The notes: generated by a model from the sequence alone, not told the origin. 40,611 bases of DNA from Verrucomicrobia bacterium 12-59-8 (GCA_002279765.1 NCCR01000019.1:1-40611); one strand, 5' to 3'; counted from the stretch's first letter, positions 1 through 7,913 are shown. A program made the numbers and translations.

Positions 1-210
1 ACGCCCAAACCGCAACTCGCCCTCCGCCACTTTCGAGCATCACCCCCTCGCTACTTCAAGGCTTGCCCCTCATTCGGCACTGCCTATGGGATGGCTGTGT
101 TCTCAGTTTTCAGTTCCCAGTTTACAACCTCAGTCCTTCGAAGCGCAGCGAAGAATACGCATTGCCCTCCCGTAGTGTCCTTGCAGCCGCCCACCCTCCC
201 CACGCTCGCC
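1..210. other. Non-coding leader upstream of the first gene
   Basis: I see no convincing gene here. The reading frame of the following gene stays open back to the window edge, but its translation upstream of base 211 has no signal-peptide or domain character. It contains an AT-richer stretch at about 100-130 with runs of TTTTCAGTT/CCCAGTTT type, and a small inverted repeat CTTCG (136-140) / CGAAG (149-153). Short hairpins of this kind next to such runs could be an extragenic repeat, but a single copy cannot establish that. Confidence 0.4.
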
Positions 211-1461
211 ATGCACCTCCGCCTCCTCGCTTTCTGCACCCTCCTCCTCCCAGCGCTCCTCCCACTCCACGCGGAACCCACCCCCGCCATCACCGGCGAG
301 ACCGAGCACTTCCTCTACCGCATGCCCTCCTCCGATGCCCCATACATCGACACCCAGCGGGACAGCAAAGCCTTCGCCTTCAAAGGCACCCGCATCATGC
401 TCTCCGCAGACAACGGCACCACCTGGCCTCACACCGCCGAATTCCCGGAGGCCGAAAACATCACCTTCAGTACCATCCTCAAAAACGGCAGCATCCTCTT
501 CGCCACGCGCGAGCACCTCTTCCTCTCCACCGACAACCTCAAGACCCATCGCGAGATCATCGTCAAAAAACCCGACGGCACCGACTATCGCCCTCACACA
601 CCCGTCAAGCCCGATCAGCCCGGCTGGTACTTTCACTCCCTCGATGGCGAACACTGCTTCGATGTGGGCGGCAAAGAAATGCTCGTCTGGGGCAATTACT
701 GCAACGTCATCGGCGGCCCCGTCCCCGTGAACATCTACTACTCCACCGACAACGGCCAGACCGTGAAGCTCGCCTACTCCTTCGGCCAAAATCCCAAGTT
801 CCAGCAAAAAGACGCCCCGCCCTCCGCACCCCTCCTTGGCGACCCCACCAACACCGTCATCGCCCGCCACATTCACAACGTCACCTACAGCCCTGCCGAA
901 AACGCCTTCTACGCCTGCTCTGGCGACATCGACCGCAGCCACGGCAACGAATGCCACTGGCTGCGCGGCACCTACAATGCCACCGCCGACACCTGGGACT
1001 GGAAAGTCCTCATCTCCGTCAACTCAAACTCCCGCTTCAAATGCGGCGGCATCAACTTCATCGGCGAAAAACTCTACTGGATCGCCGACGCCAACGGCCC
1101 CGCCATCGCCAACCGCTACGACCGCGGCATCTTCACCTGCGCCCCCTCGGACATCACCGACACCTCCAAGCACACCCTCCTTTTCAATCCCATGTTCGAA
1201 TCCGCCAACATGCTCCTGCAGGACGGCGTCTTCCTCGCCACCCACTGCGCCCCCGCCTCCACTTACAAGTGTGGTATCATCTGGTCCCCCGATACGGGCA
1301 AAACCTGGGCCCAGTACGACCTCAAAGAATTCGGCCCCCGCAGCGGCTGCCGCATCAACAAAAAGAACACCGACGGCTGGTTCCGCATGGACCTCCGCAA
1401 AGGCTGGATCGAACGCTCCGAAGTCCTCTTCCTCAAACCCAAACCCACCGCAAAACCCTGA
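211..1461 (+). CDS. Exported BNR/Asp-box (sialidase-like) protein
   Basis: A 416-aa secreted protein. The start at 211 is chosen because it gives a clean signal peptide (MHLRLLAFCTLLLPALLPLHA); earlier in-frame ATGs only add unstructured sequence. Three Asp-box-like motifs are visible: SADNGTTW (residues 65-72), STDNGQT in the middle and SPDTGKTW near the C-terminus. Such motifs mark six-bladed beta-propellers of the sialidase/BNR superfamily, which in Verrucomicrobiota often act on host or algal glycans. I cannot identify the Arg triad of true sialidases, so the substrate is unknown and the protein could be non-catalytic. Codon use is extremely C-rich in third positions, like the gene at 5297 and unlike most of the window. 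Family call fairly sure, function unsure. Confidence 0.75.
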   Translation: MHLRLLAFCTLLLPALLPLHAEPTPAITGETEHFLYRMPSSDAPYIDTQRDSKAFAFKGTRIMLSADNGTTWPHTAEFPEAENITFSTILKNGSILFATREHLFLSTDNLKTHREIIVKKPDGTDYRPHTPVKPDQPGWYFHSLDGEHCFDVGGKEMLVWGNYCNVIGGPVPVNIYYSTDNGQTVKLAYSFGQNPKFQQKDAPPSAPLLGDPTNTVIARHIHNVTYSPAENAFYACSGDIDRSHGNECHWLRGTYNATADTWDWKVLISVNSNSRFKCGGINFIGEKLYWIADANGPAIANRYDRGIFTCAPSDITDTSKHTLLFNPMFESANMLLQDGVFLATHCAPASTYKCGIIWSPDTGKTWAQYDLKEFGPRSGCRINKKNTDGWFRMDLRKGWIERSEVLFLKPKPTAKP

Positions 1462-1780
1462 CCCTGAAGTACGACAGACACTCCTTGTATGTCGATCAGC
1501 GCTCCCCAATCCCCCCAGACAATCGAAAACTCTCAACCTCACTTCACAGACTCCTCTGATTGACCACGAGACAATTCATAATGCTCCAAGCATAGTCATC
1601 GTGCATTCCGGAGGACGAGACCACTCAATCAACGCGGCAGCGTCTTGGATTGCGGTGTCAGAGATGCACGGCGCAAACCTGCCCTGTCATCCCACACTTC
1701 ACTCCGGGCCGAGCCCACTTCGGAAGCGAAGGCCGCTTTCGTAAAATGGTAGCAAGCTTCTTTGCGAGCTTCCCGGAGAC
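1462..1780. other. Gene-free stretch with inverted repeats
   Basis: No gene is supported in these 319 bases. The right half (about 1700-1780) is rich in short inverted repeats built from CTTCGGAAGCGAAGG, GCTTTCG and AAGCTTCTTTGCGAGCTT-type segments. It looks like a decayed extragenic repeat or the 3' region of the minus-strand gene that ends at 1781. Confidence 0.45.
1702..1778. repeat. Inverted repeat CTCCGGG...CCCGGAG with nested short hairpins
   Basis: CTCCGGG (1702-1708) is the exact reverse complement of CCCGGAG (1772-1778). The 63-base interior carries further short self-complementary pieces. It lies just beyond the stop of the TPR gene (stop 1781-1783), so it could form RNA structure at that transcript's end. 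There is no T-run to make it a classic terminator. It may instead be a repeat-family member. Confidence 0.35.
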
Positions 1781-3703
1781 TTAGCCCACTATTCCCACAG
1801 GTTCGCCCCAACCACTTGTCGGAGGCGCAAGCCACGTTCCGATAACGTCGCCTTTTTCCGGCTCGAATCTCGAAGGCAACTTGGGAACTCTGCCGTCTTG
1901 GACACTCCAGCCATATCCCATCTGCTTGAGTATGAGTATGGGAGCATATGGAGAATCGGGATGGTCATCGGAAAGCGCGTGTCCGTTGATTTTGAATGGC
2001 GCAGTTGAACCATTCACGGTCTCAGCCTGGGCAGTTGAGCCATGCTTTCGACCGGAAGATCGATAGGTTTCCATCATGTCCTTGAGTGCATCGTCAATTT
2101 CGAGCGCCAGTTCCTTGGCGCTGAGTTCGAGATTGCGATCCGGTCTTAGATCACGACTGCGTTTTAAAAGCAATAGCCGGAGCTTACGGAGTTTCGCCTC
2201 TTGATTCCCCGCGAGATCGGCGAGAACCGCGAAAGGTGCATCTGGCGAGTATGGAACTTCTCCGATGGCTGTTCCTGCCACTCCTTTCCACCGGACGCTT
2301 GGGACGGCGTTTAGTGTTTCGGCGAGTAACTGTTCAAACGGGCCATGACCAGGACTAGTGCAGGCGACGCATACGGCAGGAACAACGAATAGCCGCCCAG
2401 CTCGAACAAACGGAAGCGCGTCCGTTGCCAAGAATGAAACAACGTCGTGGGGCAGTCCTGACATAAACGCCATAGCCGGGTGCCAGTCTTTATCGGAACC
2501 CTTCACTTTAAAGACATCCCCAGAGCACACCTGGTAGCCCCAACCACCTGGCGCGGCGTAATCGGATCGGAAAGGTGCGATATTCAAACCGTTCTGACTC
2601 TGTCCCTTCCACAGTAGCACCAAGCAGTCGGCATAAATCCCCCATAACCGCAGGGCACACTTCACATCTTCGAGTGTGCGGACTTCCAGAGTGACATTAA
2701 AACTGTGAGGAAAGGCACGAGCATTGAGCAACACCCGCGCCAGATTGCCGCGACCCCAAAAATCGTACGCTGCGGAAATGGCGTCACCCATATCACGCAA
2801 ATCATGCCAGAGATCCAAAAGGGGCTGCACAACTAGCTTGTTCGCCTCCGACAGGTTGGTTGCATGTGTCGTTTGTGCCTTTTCGAGCGGCGCAGGATCG
2901 TTGCGGAATTCCAGCATCCGATCTCTAAACTGTTCTCTCACCACAGACCTAGCTATTGCAGTCCACTTCACTTTCTTGATTCGTTCGCTCAAATCAGACA
3001 CTTCCATTAACGCGCTCAAGGCAGGCTCCAACTTTGTCCGGTCTCCCAAGAGCGACGCATAGTCAGCAATGGAGTCCAACACCTGCACATTTGCTTCGAC
3101 TGGGACTCGTATGGTCTTCAGAATGGTCTGAGCTTCGCATGCGTGTTTCAGTGCTTCCTCTGTTTGTGCGTTGTCAAACAAAGCGCGTGCAAGCGCCAGC
3201 TTTGAAAATACCACATTCTCGGGTTCACCATTTGCTACCGCTAGGGCACTTTGTGCGAAATTAACTGCCGATTGAGCGTCACCGCCGCGACAACGCAAGT
3301 CAGCGATCAGTTGTTGGACTGCCTGACGAATCATTGTGTCATCAGGGTTATTGCAAAGGTCGAGCAAGGCCTCCACTTTCTGTAATGCCAAGTCGTCGTT
3401 CTGGCGCGATTGGCCCAAGACCACGGCTTCTGTGTAATAAGCTCCCAGTGAGTAGCCCCGCTTCTTGTCCTCAGATAGTTTGTCGGCAAGCCGAATGGCA
3501 GCAGATGCCGCAGCAAGTGCCACAGCATGAGCTTTATTGTGCGATGATTGGTTGGCAATCGCAATGAGATCACCCCCGACTCGATCTGCGATCCTCGAAG
3601 TCGTCGCAAATACACTCAACTCGCTTATAAGCGCGATAGCATCGTCAAAGCTTGAGCTAGCGACATGATAATGAATGGCTGCCTTAATGGAGTGTTCCAG
3701 CAA
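1781..3703 (-). CDS. C-terminal part of a large TPR-containing protein of unknown function (probable frameshift)
   Basis: The frame gives 640 aa from a TTG at 3703. The N-terminal half (to about residue 290) is alpha-helical with TPR-like helices (for example the segments around SAVNFAQSALAVANGEPEN and EEALKHACEAQTIL). The C-terminal half is a mixed alpha/beta domain I do not recognise, with a conserved-looking stretch LFVVPAVCVACTSPGHGPFE. The first in-frame ATG is far inside, and the frame reads sensibly upstream of the TTG (KEDGELLEHSIKAAIHY). Together with the 79-base overlap with the frame at 3625-4593, this suggests one original gene of about 937 aa broken or shifted near 3713-3717. A CHAT-type protease was considered, but no matching His/Cys motif could be placed. 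Composition is less GC-rich than the flanks, compatible with transfer. Confidence 0.6.
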   Translation of the reverse strand: MLEHSIKAAIHYHVASSSFDDAIALISELSVFATTSRIADRVGGDLIAIANQSSHNKAHAVALAAASAAIRLADKLSEDKKRGYSLGAYYTEAVVLGQSRQNDDLALQKVEALLDLCNNPDDTMIRQAVQQLIADLRCRGGDAQSAVNFAQSALAVANGEPENVVFSKLALARALFDNAQTEEALKHACEAQTILKTIRVPVEANVQVLDSIADYASLLGDRTKLEPALSALMEVSDLSERIKKVKWTAIARSVVREQFRDRMLEFRNDPAPLEKAQTTHATNLSEANKLVVQPLLDLWHDLRDMGDAISAAYDFWGRGNLARVLLNARAFPHSFNVTLEVRTLEDVKCALRLWGIYADCLVLLWKGQSQNGLNIAPFRSDYAAPGGWGYQVCSGDVFKVKGSDKDWHPAMAFMSGLPHDVVSFLATDALPFVRAGRLFVVPAVCVACTSPGHGPFEQLLAETLNAVPSVRWKGVAGTAIGEVPYSPDAPFAVLADLAGNQEAKLRKLRLLLLKRSRDLRPDRNLELSAKELALEIDDALKDMMETYRSSGRKHGSTAQAETVNGSTAPFKINGHALSDDHPDSPYAPILILKQMGYGWSVQDGRVPKLPSRFEPEKGDVIGTWLAPPTSGWGEPVGIVG

Positions 3704-4593
3704 TTCGCCATCTTCTTTGCGCGGGCAAAGACGAGACTCGCATCGCTCATCTGTTTTGCTTCTTCCAGTCGGCCCTGCTCACAAAGCAGATGAGTGAGCG
3801 ATCCCCGAATGATGCAGGTTTGGACGGCAACATTCTTTACACTGTCGTCTCCAGCCGCTCGGCCAACGTTCAGAGCCTCTTTGTATGCCGTTTCCTCGCC
3901 CTCCTCGTTGCGTGTAGCGTGACACACCCTAGCTTTAGCGCGGTAGTATATCATCTTAGAGGCAGGGGATGTAAGCGCATCCAGCTTGGATTCCGCCTGT
4001 TCAAGGTAGTGTTTGGGCTCTTCCGGGTTTCGGCGCTGGGATGACACCAAAGCCAAGGCACACAATATCTCGACCTCCTCAACCACGTCTCCGGCCTGCC
4101 TAGCCAGTTCGAGGCTCTCTTTCATTGCTGCCACGCCCTCTTTCCGCTTCCCCTGTCGAACGAGTTCCTGGGCTTCTCGGAAACCCTCTCCAGCTTTAGT
4201 CCGCTCGCTTGCATTTTCACGCTTTGGTCGAGATTGGTCCTGCTTGTTGCTGTTGCCGCCAGTGCTTTTTCTGGATTTTTGCTGTGGCGTGGTTTCGTAT
4301 TGAGCCTTCGCCAGCAGCAGGAAATTCTCCTTCGGGCCAAGCATGTCCAGAGCATCTTGATTCTTGGGCCAAGTCTTGTAGTTGGCGTCTTGGCAGCCGA
4401 TTGCGAGTTTCTTCAAGCCGTCGTAAAGCTTGCCGACCATGTCCTGATGTTCGCGGGTAAGGGTTCCATTCCACATCTCCTGGGCAGTTCGCTTTTTCGG
4501 TGGTTCGGGAAGCTCACTTGCACATTGAATTCCCAAGGCAGCAGCCACCTCTTTGAGCTTCTGGGTAAACGCTTGATTCGGTTCGGCTGCCAT
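3625..4593 (-). CDS. N-terminal part of the same TPR protein (frame ends early)
   Basis: The protein is 322 aa from the ATG at 4593. An upstream TTG at 4629 lies inside a perfect palindrome and is less likely. Residues 1-110 form a helical domain of unknown family, followed by a polar linker rich in K, R, S and Q (KSRKSTGGNSNKQDQSRPKR). TPR repeats start around GFREAQELVRQGKRKEGVAA. The last ~27 residues (after ...VFARAKK) lose TPR character, while another frame of the same bases continues it. That is the main argument for a frameshift relative to 1781-3703. No signal peptide, so cytoplasmic. It is transcribed divergently from the 131-aa gene, 84 bp start to start. TPR scaffolds like this occur in signalling and defence modules, but no effector motif is visible here. 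Confidence 0.6.
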   Translation of the reverse strand: MAAEPNQAFTQKLKEVAAALGIQCASELPEPPKKRTAQEMWNGTLTREHQDMVGKLYDGLKKLAIGCQDANYKTWPKNQDALDMLGPKENFLLLAKAQYETTPQQKSRKSTGGNSNKQDQSRPKRENASERTKAGEGFREAQELVRQGKRKEGVAAMKESLELARQAGDVVEEVEILCALALVSSQRRNPEEPKHYLEQAESKLDALTSPASKMIYYRAKARVCHATRNEEGEETAYKEALNVGRAAGDDSVKNVAVQTCIIRGSLTHLLCEQGRLEEAKQMSDASLVFARAKKMANCWNTPLRQPFIIMSLAQALTMLSRL

Positions 4594-4598
4594 GGTGC

Positions 4599-4659
4599 CG
4601 ATTTTGTGATGCATACACGGTGTATGCAAGGCAGGCCTCTTCCTAATTGCGATTTTGTG
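4599..4659. repeat. Direct repeat CGATTTTGTG flanking the palindrome
   Basis: The 10-mer CGATTTTGTG occurs at 4599-4608 and 4650-4659, 51 bp apart. The copies bracket the 19-bp palindrome inside the divergent promoter gap. They could be secondary protein-binding sites, or a chance match in an AT-rich stretch. Confidence 0.45.
4610..4628. promoter_or_regulatory. Perfect 19-bp palindrome, candidate operator
   Basis: TGCATACAC-G-GTGTATGCA is a perfect inverted repeat with 9-bp arms around one central base (4619). It lies between the divergent TPR gene (ATG at 4593) and the 131-aa gene (ATG at 4678). Such dyads are typical sites for dimeric regulators. It sits 17-35 bases upstream of the TPR start and about 50 bases upstream of the other, so it could control both. 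No helix-turn-helix protein is encoded next to it; the 131-aa protein is the only small local candidate. Confidence 0.6.
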
Positions 4660-4677
4660 TAAAAAATAGGCGGTGCT

Positions 4678-5073
4678 ATGAGCACTACATCCGATTCAGA
4701 ATACCCTCCGTTGCTTTCGTCGCCCGCTCAGGCCAGAACTCTGGCTGAGGGCATCGAAGTGCCGGTTTCAACCACCATCAAATCCTCGCTAGAGGAACTC
4801 GCGATGGTAAACATTAGCGGGATACCCATCAAAGGCGATCCAGCTTCGTCTGACGGTCCGGCCTGTCAGCGGGGCACCCTCTACGACATCTATATCCTCC
4901 TGAACCGGCAGCCTCGCAGTTCGCAGAAGGCCAACGAGATTGAGGCGCTACCACCCGTGAAGAAGGATGCGGCCAAGACTGAGAGCAAGAGGAGGCTTCG
5001 GAGATGGTATATGGTATACAACATTCTAAAAGCCGGGTGGGACCTTATTGAAATCATTGCCGAGTGGTTTTAG
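4678..5073 (+). CDS. 131-aa protein of unknown function, divergent from the TPR gene
   Basis: I do not recognise this protein. The ATG at 4678 is preceded by a good Shine-Dalgarno sequence, AGGCGG (4668-4673), four bases upstream. The N-terminal half is polar. The middle contains TLYDIYILLNRQPRSSQ, then a Lys/Arg-rich segment (KTESKRRLRRWY). The last ~22 residues (MVYNILKAGWDLIEIIAEWF) form an amphipathic, aromatic helix that could dock to a membrane or to a TPR groove. There is no signal peptide and no Cys/His metal motif; the one Cys is isolated. Position opposite a TPR scaffold across a shared palindrome suggests a functional pair, but this is inference. Confidence 0.6.
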   Translation: MSTTSDSEYPPLLSSPAQARTLAEGIEVPVSTTIKSSLEELAMVNISGIPIKGDPASSDGPACQRGTLYDIYILLNRQPRSSQKANEIEALPPVKKDAAKTESKRRLRRWYMVYNILKAGWDLIEIIAEWF

Positions 5074-5296
5074 CGCATCGTTGGCATGTCGTCGTGTGGC
5101 AGGGAGTTCCAAGGGCTTCCTGCATCACGGCCAAGGACACCTCCATGCCATCAAACAAGGCGCACGTTTCATCCGCCATTCCAATTACAGCAACCTGCTG
5201 CATGATGCGATGACATCAGTGTTGGGTGCTCCGCGCCCAAAGCCCGAATCCAGCAAGTCCCCCCGCCGCTCCCGCGTAGTGCTCCAGCACACGCCC

Positions 5297-6625
5297 ATGC
5301 ACCTCCGCCTCCTCGCCCTCCTCCTCTGGCCCCTCACCGGCTTCTCCGCAGCCCCCCCCATCCCCGCCGGTGCCGCCTCCATCGACATCACCCCGGACTA
5401 CCCCGTGCGCCTCAGCGGCTACGGCAACCGCCGCGCACCCAACACCGGCGTCTCCCAGCACATCTTCGCCAAAGCCCTCGCCCTCGGCAGCGATGCCGAA
5501 GGCCCCGCCATCCTCATCACCGTGGACAACGTCGGCGTCCCCGCCTCCATCCGCACCGAAGTCCTGCGCCGTCTCCAAACAGACACCAAAGCCACCGACG
5601 CCCGCTTCGCCCTCTGCTCCAGCCACACCCACTGCGCACCCATGCTCTCCGGAGTGCTCCCCAACCTCTTTGGCATGGACATCCCCGCCGAGCACCTCCC
5701 AGCCATCGAGCGCTACACCCGCGAACTCACCGACCACATCGAAAAAGTCGCCCGCGCCGCTCTCGCAAATAGAAAGCCCTCCTCCCTCGCCTGGGGCATC
5801 GGCCAAGTCGGCTTCGCCGCCAACCGCCGCCAGTTCCCCCTGAAGCCCATCGATCACGACCTCCCCGTCCTTCGCGTCACCGACGCCAACGGCAATGTCC
5901 GCGCCATTTTCACCAGCTACGCCTGCCACTGCACCACCATCGGCATCGATGAAATCCACGGCGACTGGGCCGGCGTCGCCCAAGAAGCCCTCCAGCGCGA
6001 ATTCCCCGGAGCCATCGCCCTCACCGCCCTCGGCTGCGGTGCCGATCAAAATCCAACACCCCGCCGCACCATGGAACTCGTCAAACAATACGGCGAAGAC
6101 CTCGGCACCGAAGCCAAACGCCTCGCCACCAGCCAACTCAAACCCCTCACCGGCCCTCTCGCCTGCGAAGAAAAACAGATCGACCTCGCCTTCGACACCC
6201 TCCCCACCCGCGAAGAATGGCAAACCCTCGCCGCCTCCAAAACCCCCGCCATCGCCTACCACGCCAAAAAGAATCTCGCCCGCCTCGACCGCGGCGAAAA
6301 ACTCCCCACCCATCTGCCCTACCTCGTCCAACGCTGGAGCTTCGGCAACGACCTCGCCATGGTCTTCCTCCCCGGCGAAATCACCGTGGACTACTCCCTC
6401 CGCATCAAACGCGAATTCGACCGCTCCCGCCTCTGGGTCAACGGCTACTCCAACGACGTCCCCTGCTATGTCCCCTCCCGCCGCGTTCTCGAAGAAGGCG
6501 GCTACGAAGCCGCCGGTGCCATGGTCTACTACGACCGCCCCACCAAGTTCGCCCCCGATGTCGAAGAGCGCATCATGGGCGCGGTGCATGCAGTGGTTCC
6601 CAAGAAGTTTCTGACACAGCCATAG
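5297..6625 (+). CDS. Exported neutral/alkaline ceramidase-like protein (copy 1)
   Basis: A 442-aa secreted protein of the neutral, non-lysosomal ceramidase superfamily (PF04734-type N-terminal fold). The start at 5297 gives the signal peptide MHLRLLALLLWPLTGFSAAPP. The mature protein begins with the family hallmark GAASIDITPDYPVRLSGY. The metal-site motif SSHTHCAP follows at about residues 109-116 and a second His-containing segment, SYACHCTTIG, lies mid-protein. It would cleave an amide such as N-acyl sphingosine, although bacterial members of this length mostly have unknown substrates. At ~440 aa it lacks the C-terminal domain of characterised ceramidases (650+ aa). Its first 20 coding bases are identical to those of the gene at 211, and both share C-rich codon use. 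A second, divergent copy is at 19153. Confidence 0.75.
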   Translation: MHLRLLALLLWPLTGFSAAPPIPAGAASIDITPDYPVRLSGYGNRRAPNTGVSQHIFAKALALGSDAEGPAILITVDNVGVPASIRTEVLRRLQTDTKATDARFALCSSHTHCAPMLSGVLPNLFGMDIPAEHLPAIERYTRELTDHIEKVARAALANRKPSSLAWGIGQVGFAANRRQFPLKPIDHDLPVLRVTDANGNVRAIFTSYACHCTTIGIDEIHGDWAGVAQEALQREFPGAIALTALGCGADQNPTPRRTMELVKQYGEDLGTEAKRLATSQLKPLTGPLACEEKQIDLAFDTLPTREEWQTLAASKTPAIAYHAKKNLARLDRGEKLPTHLPYLVQRWSFGNDLAMVFLPGEITVDYSLRIKREFDRSRLWVNGYSNDVPCYVPSRRVLEEGGYEAAGAMVYYDRPTKFAPDVEERIMGAVHAVVPKKFLTQP

Positions 6626-6644
6626 CCGGGAAGCCAAAGTAGGC

Positions 6645-7913
6645 TCACGGTTTCACCAGCATTGGCTCCGCCCAGATCGCATAATTGCTTTTGGAATCAA
6701 CCCCACGTGAGTCAAGCATCAGCTGAAGCTCCTTGACCCCGCTGACATCACATTCCAGCAATCGTGCCGGATCGGTCCCATTCAGAATAACAGTGGTCAG
6801 CACCTTGCCATCCCCGCTGATCGTAAATTCAACACGACCTTTAGCGCCGAGTTCCGGATGCAGGCCGGCCAGGACAGTGAAACGCGAATAAACATCCTTC
6901 GGCAGCAAAAACGTCAGCGACTTCCCCATGCCCGCGCTGATGCCGTTTTCGAACACCTGATTGCTGGATCCGACACAAAGTTTGAGCGGCATGTCCGTGT
7001 TTCCACCCGCCAAAATCACCCCGCTCCGCGCATGCCCCCAGTTCGGCGAACTGAAAAACTGCGACTGCGGATAGTAGCAACTGGCGGCCTCCAGTGGAAA
7101 GAAGCTGCCAATCTGCACCTGTTTAAGCGCCATTTGTTCAGCATCTGCATACTTCTGCATCCCAAGGCACAGAATGGTATAAACCGCATCCGCCACCACC
7201 TGCGCATCCATCGTCGCCGCCCGCATCTGATGCTTCACCACGCTCTCCTGATCCTCTCGATACAGTGCCTGAATGATCGGCACCGTCGTACTGCGAGCAT
7301 TGAGAATCTCCTCATGAACCCGGTGCATGAGCCTCCATGCAGCTTCATTCACCGTGGTGCCTAGCAGTTTGGGCTTGTACCCCTCAATGCTCACCTTGAA
7401 ATCCCCGTTCTCAATCGGGCCATGCATGAGCTGTCCTTTCAAGGCATCCGTGGGCGGTAGGAACTGCTGCAGCAGCGTGAACATGTTGTCTCCGGGCACC
7501 GTATGCGCCGGGCTGCCATAATCTTCAATCTGATGGCAGACCGTGCCCATGTACCGCGCAGCATCGCCAGTCCTCCCCTTGCGTAGCGCTGCCACCGCCT
7601 GCTCAATGAAGTAACGCATCACGCCAAGATATTCCGGCTGCTGCGTCGGCAGGTGCAGGATTTTCAAATACACCTCATTGGGCGCTGACTCCATTTTGGC
7701 ATATTTGGCGTTCTCCTTGTCCGTGAAAACATGATCCGGGATCATGCAATAGTTTTCACCGAGTTGCGTCAACTCGCCACCCAGCACGTCCTTTTGCCAT
7801 GCAGGCAGCACATCGAGCGCCCCATGTGTGATAGCATGATGCGGCTCTCCCCAGCCCAAGACCAGAGATGGAGTCGAGATCGTAAGCAGGGTGGTCAAGG
7901 CAAGGTATCTCAT
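6645..7913 (-). CDS. Exported zinc phospholipase C/S1-P1 nuclease-like protein with NPCBM domain
   Basis: 422 aa. The start at 7913 is chosen because it gives a signal peptide (MRYLALTTLLTISTPSLVLG) followed immediately by Trp21, as in zinc-dependent phospholipase C where the mature N-terminal Trp is a zinc ligand. Other likely ligands are His30, Asp60 and His61, and the cluster His127-x3-Asp131-x5-His137 in CHQIEDYGSPAH, the usual H-x3-D-x-x-x-P-x-H arrangement. The C-terminal ~110 residues match the NPCBM carbohydrate-binding domain (FTVLAGLHPELG, VEFTISGDGK, VSGVKELQLMLD, IWAEPML). Expected to hydrolyse a phosphodiester in lipids or nucleic acids while bound to glycan. It is divergent from the cytochrome gene starting near 7944; convergent with the ceramidase-like gene, with 19 bases between stops. 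Confidence 0.72.
   Translation of the reverse strand: MRYLALTTLLTISTPSLVLGWGEPHHAITHGALDVLPAWQKDVLGGELTQLGENYCMIPDHVFTDKENAKYAKMESAPNEVYLKILHLPTQQPEYLGVMRYFIEQAVAALRKGRTGDAARYMGTVCHQIEDYGSPAHTVPGDNMFTLLQQFLPPTDALKGQLMHGPIENGDFKVSIEGYKPKLLGTTVNEAAWRLMHRVHEEILNARSTTVPIIQALYREDQESVVKHQMRAATMDAQVVADAVYTILCLGMQKYADAEQMALKQVQIGSFFPLEAASCYYPQSQFFSSPNWGHARSGVILAGGNTDMPLKLCVGSSNQVFENGISAGMGKSLTFLLPKDVYSRFTVLAGLHPELGAKGRVEFTISGDGKVLTTVILNGTDPARLLECDVSGVKELQLMLDSRGVDSKSNYAIWAEPMLVKP

Noticed and set aside
130..957. Minus-strand open frame of 275 codons opposite the BNR gene
   Set aside because: Same composition artefact; Val/Gly/Ala-rich with no domain.
3690..3725. Programmed -1 frameshift in the TPR gene
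   Set aside because: No X-XXY-YYZ slippery heptamer or clear downstream structure could be found, so an indel or error is the simpler explanation.
1462..5296. Attachment-site direct repeats bounding the AT-richer block
   Set aside because: Comparing the two edges by eye gave no shared repeat of useful length, and there is no integrase or tRNA gene nearby.
5216..6637. Long open frame (473 codons) on the minus strand
   Set aside because: It is antisense to the ceramidase-like gene, and its translation is low-complexity G/A/E/V as expected from the complement of C-rich codons. The plus-strand frame has signal peptide and motifs.
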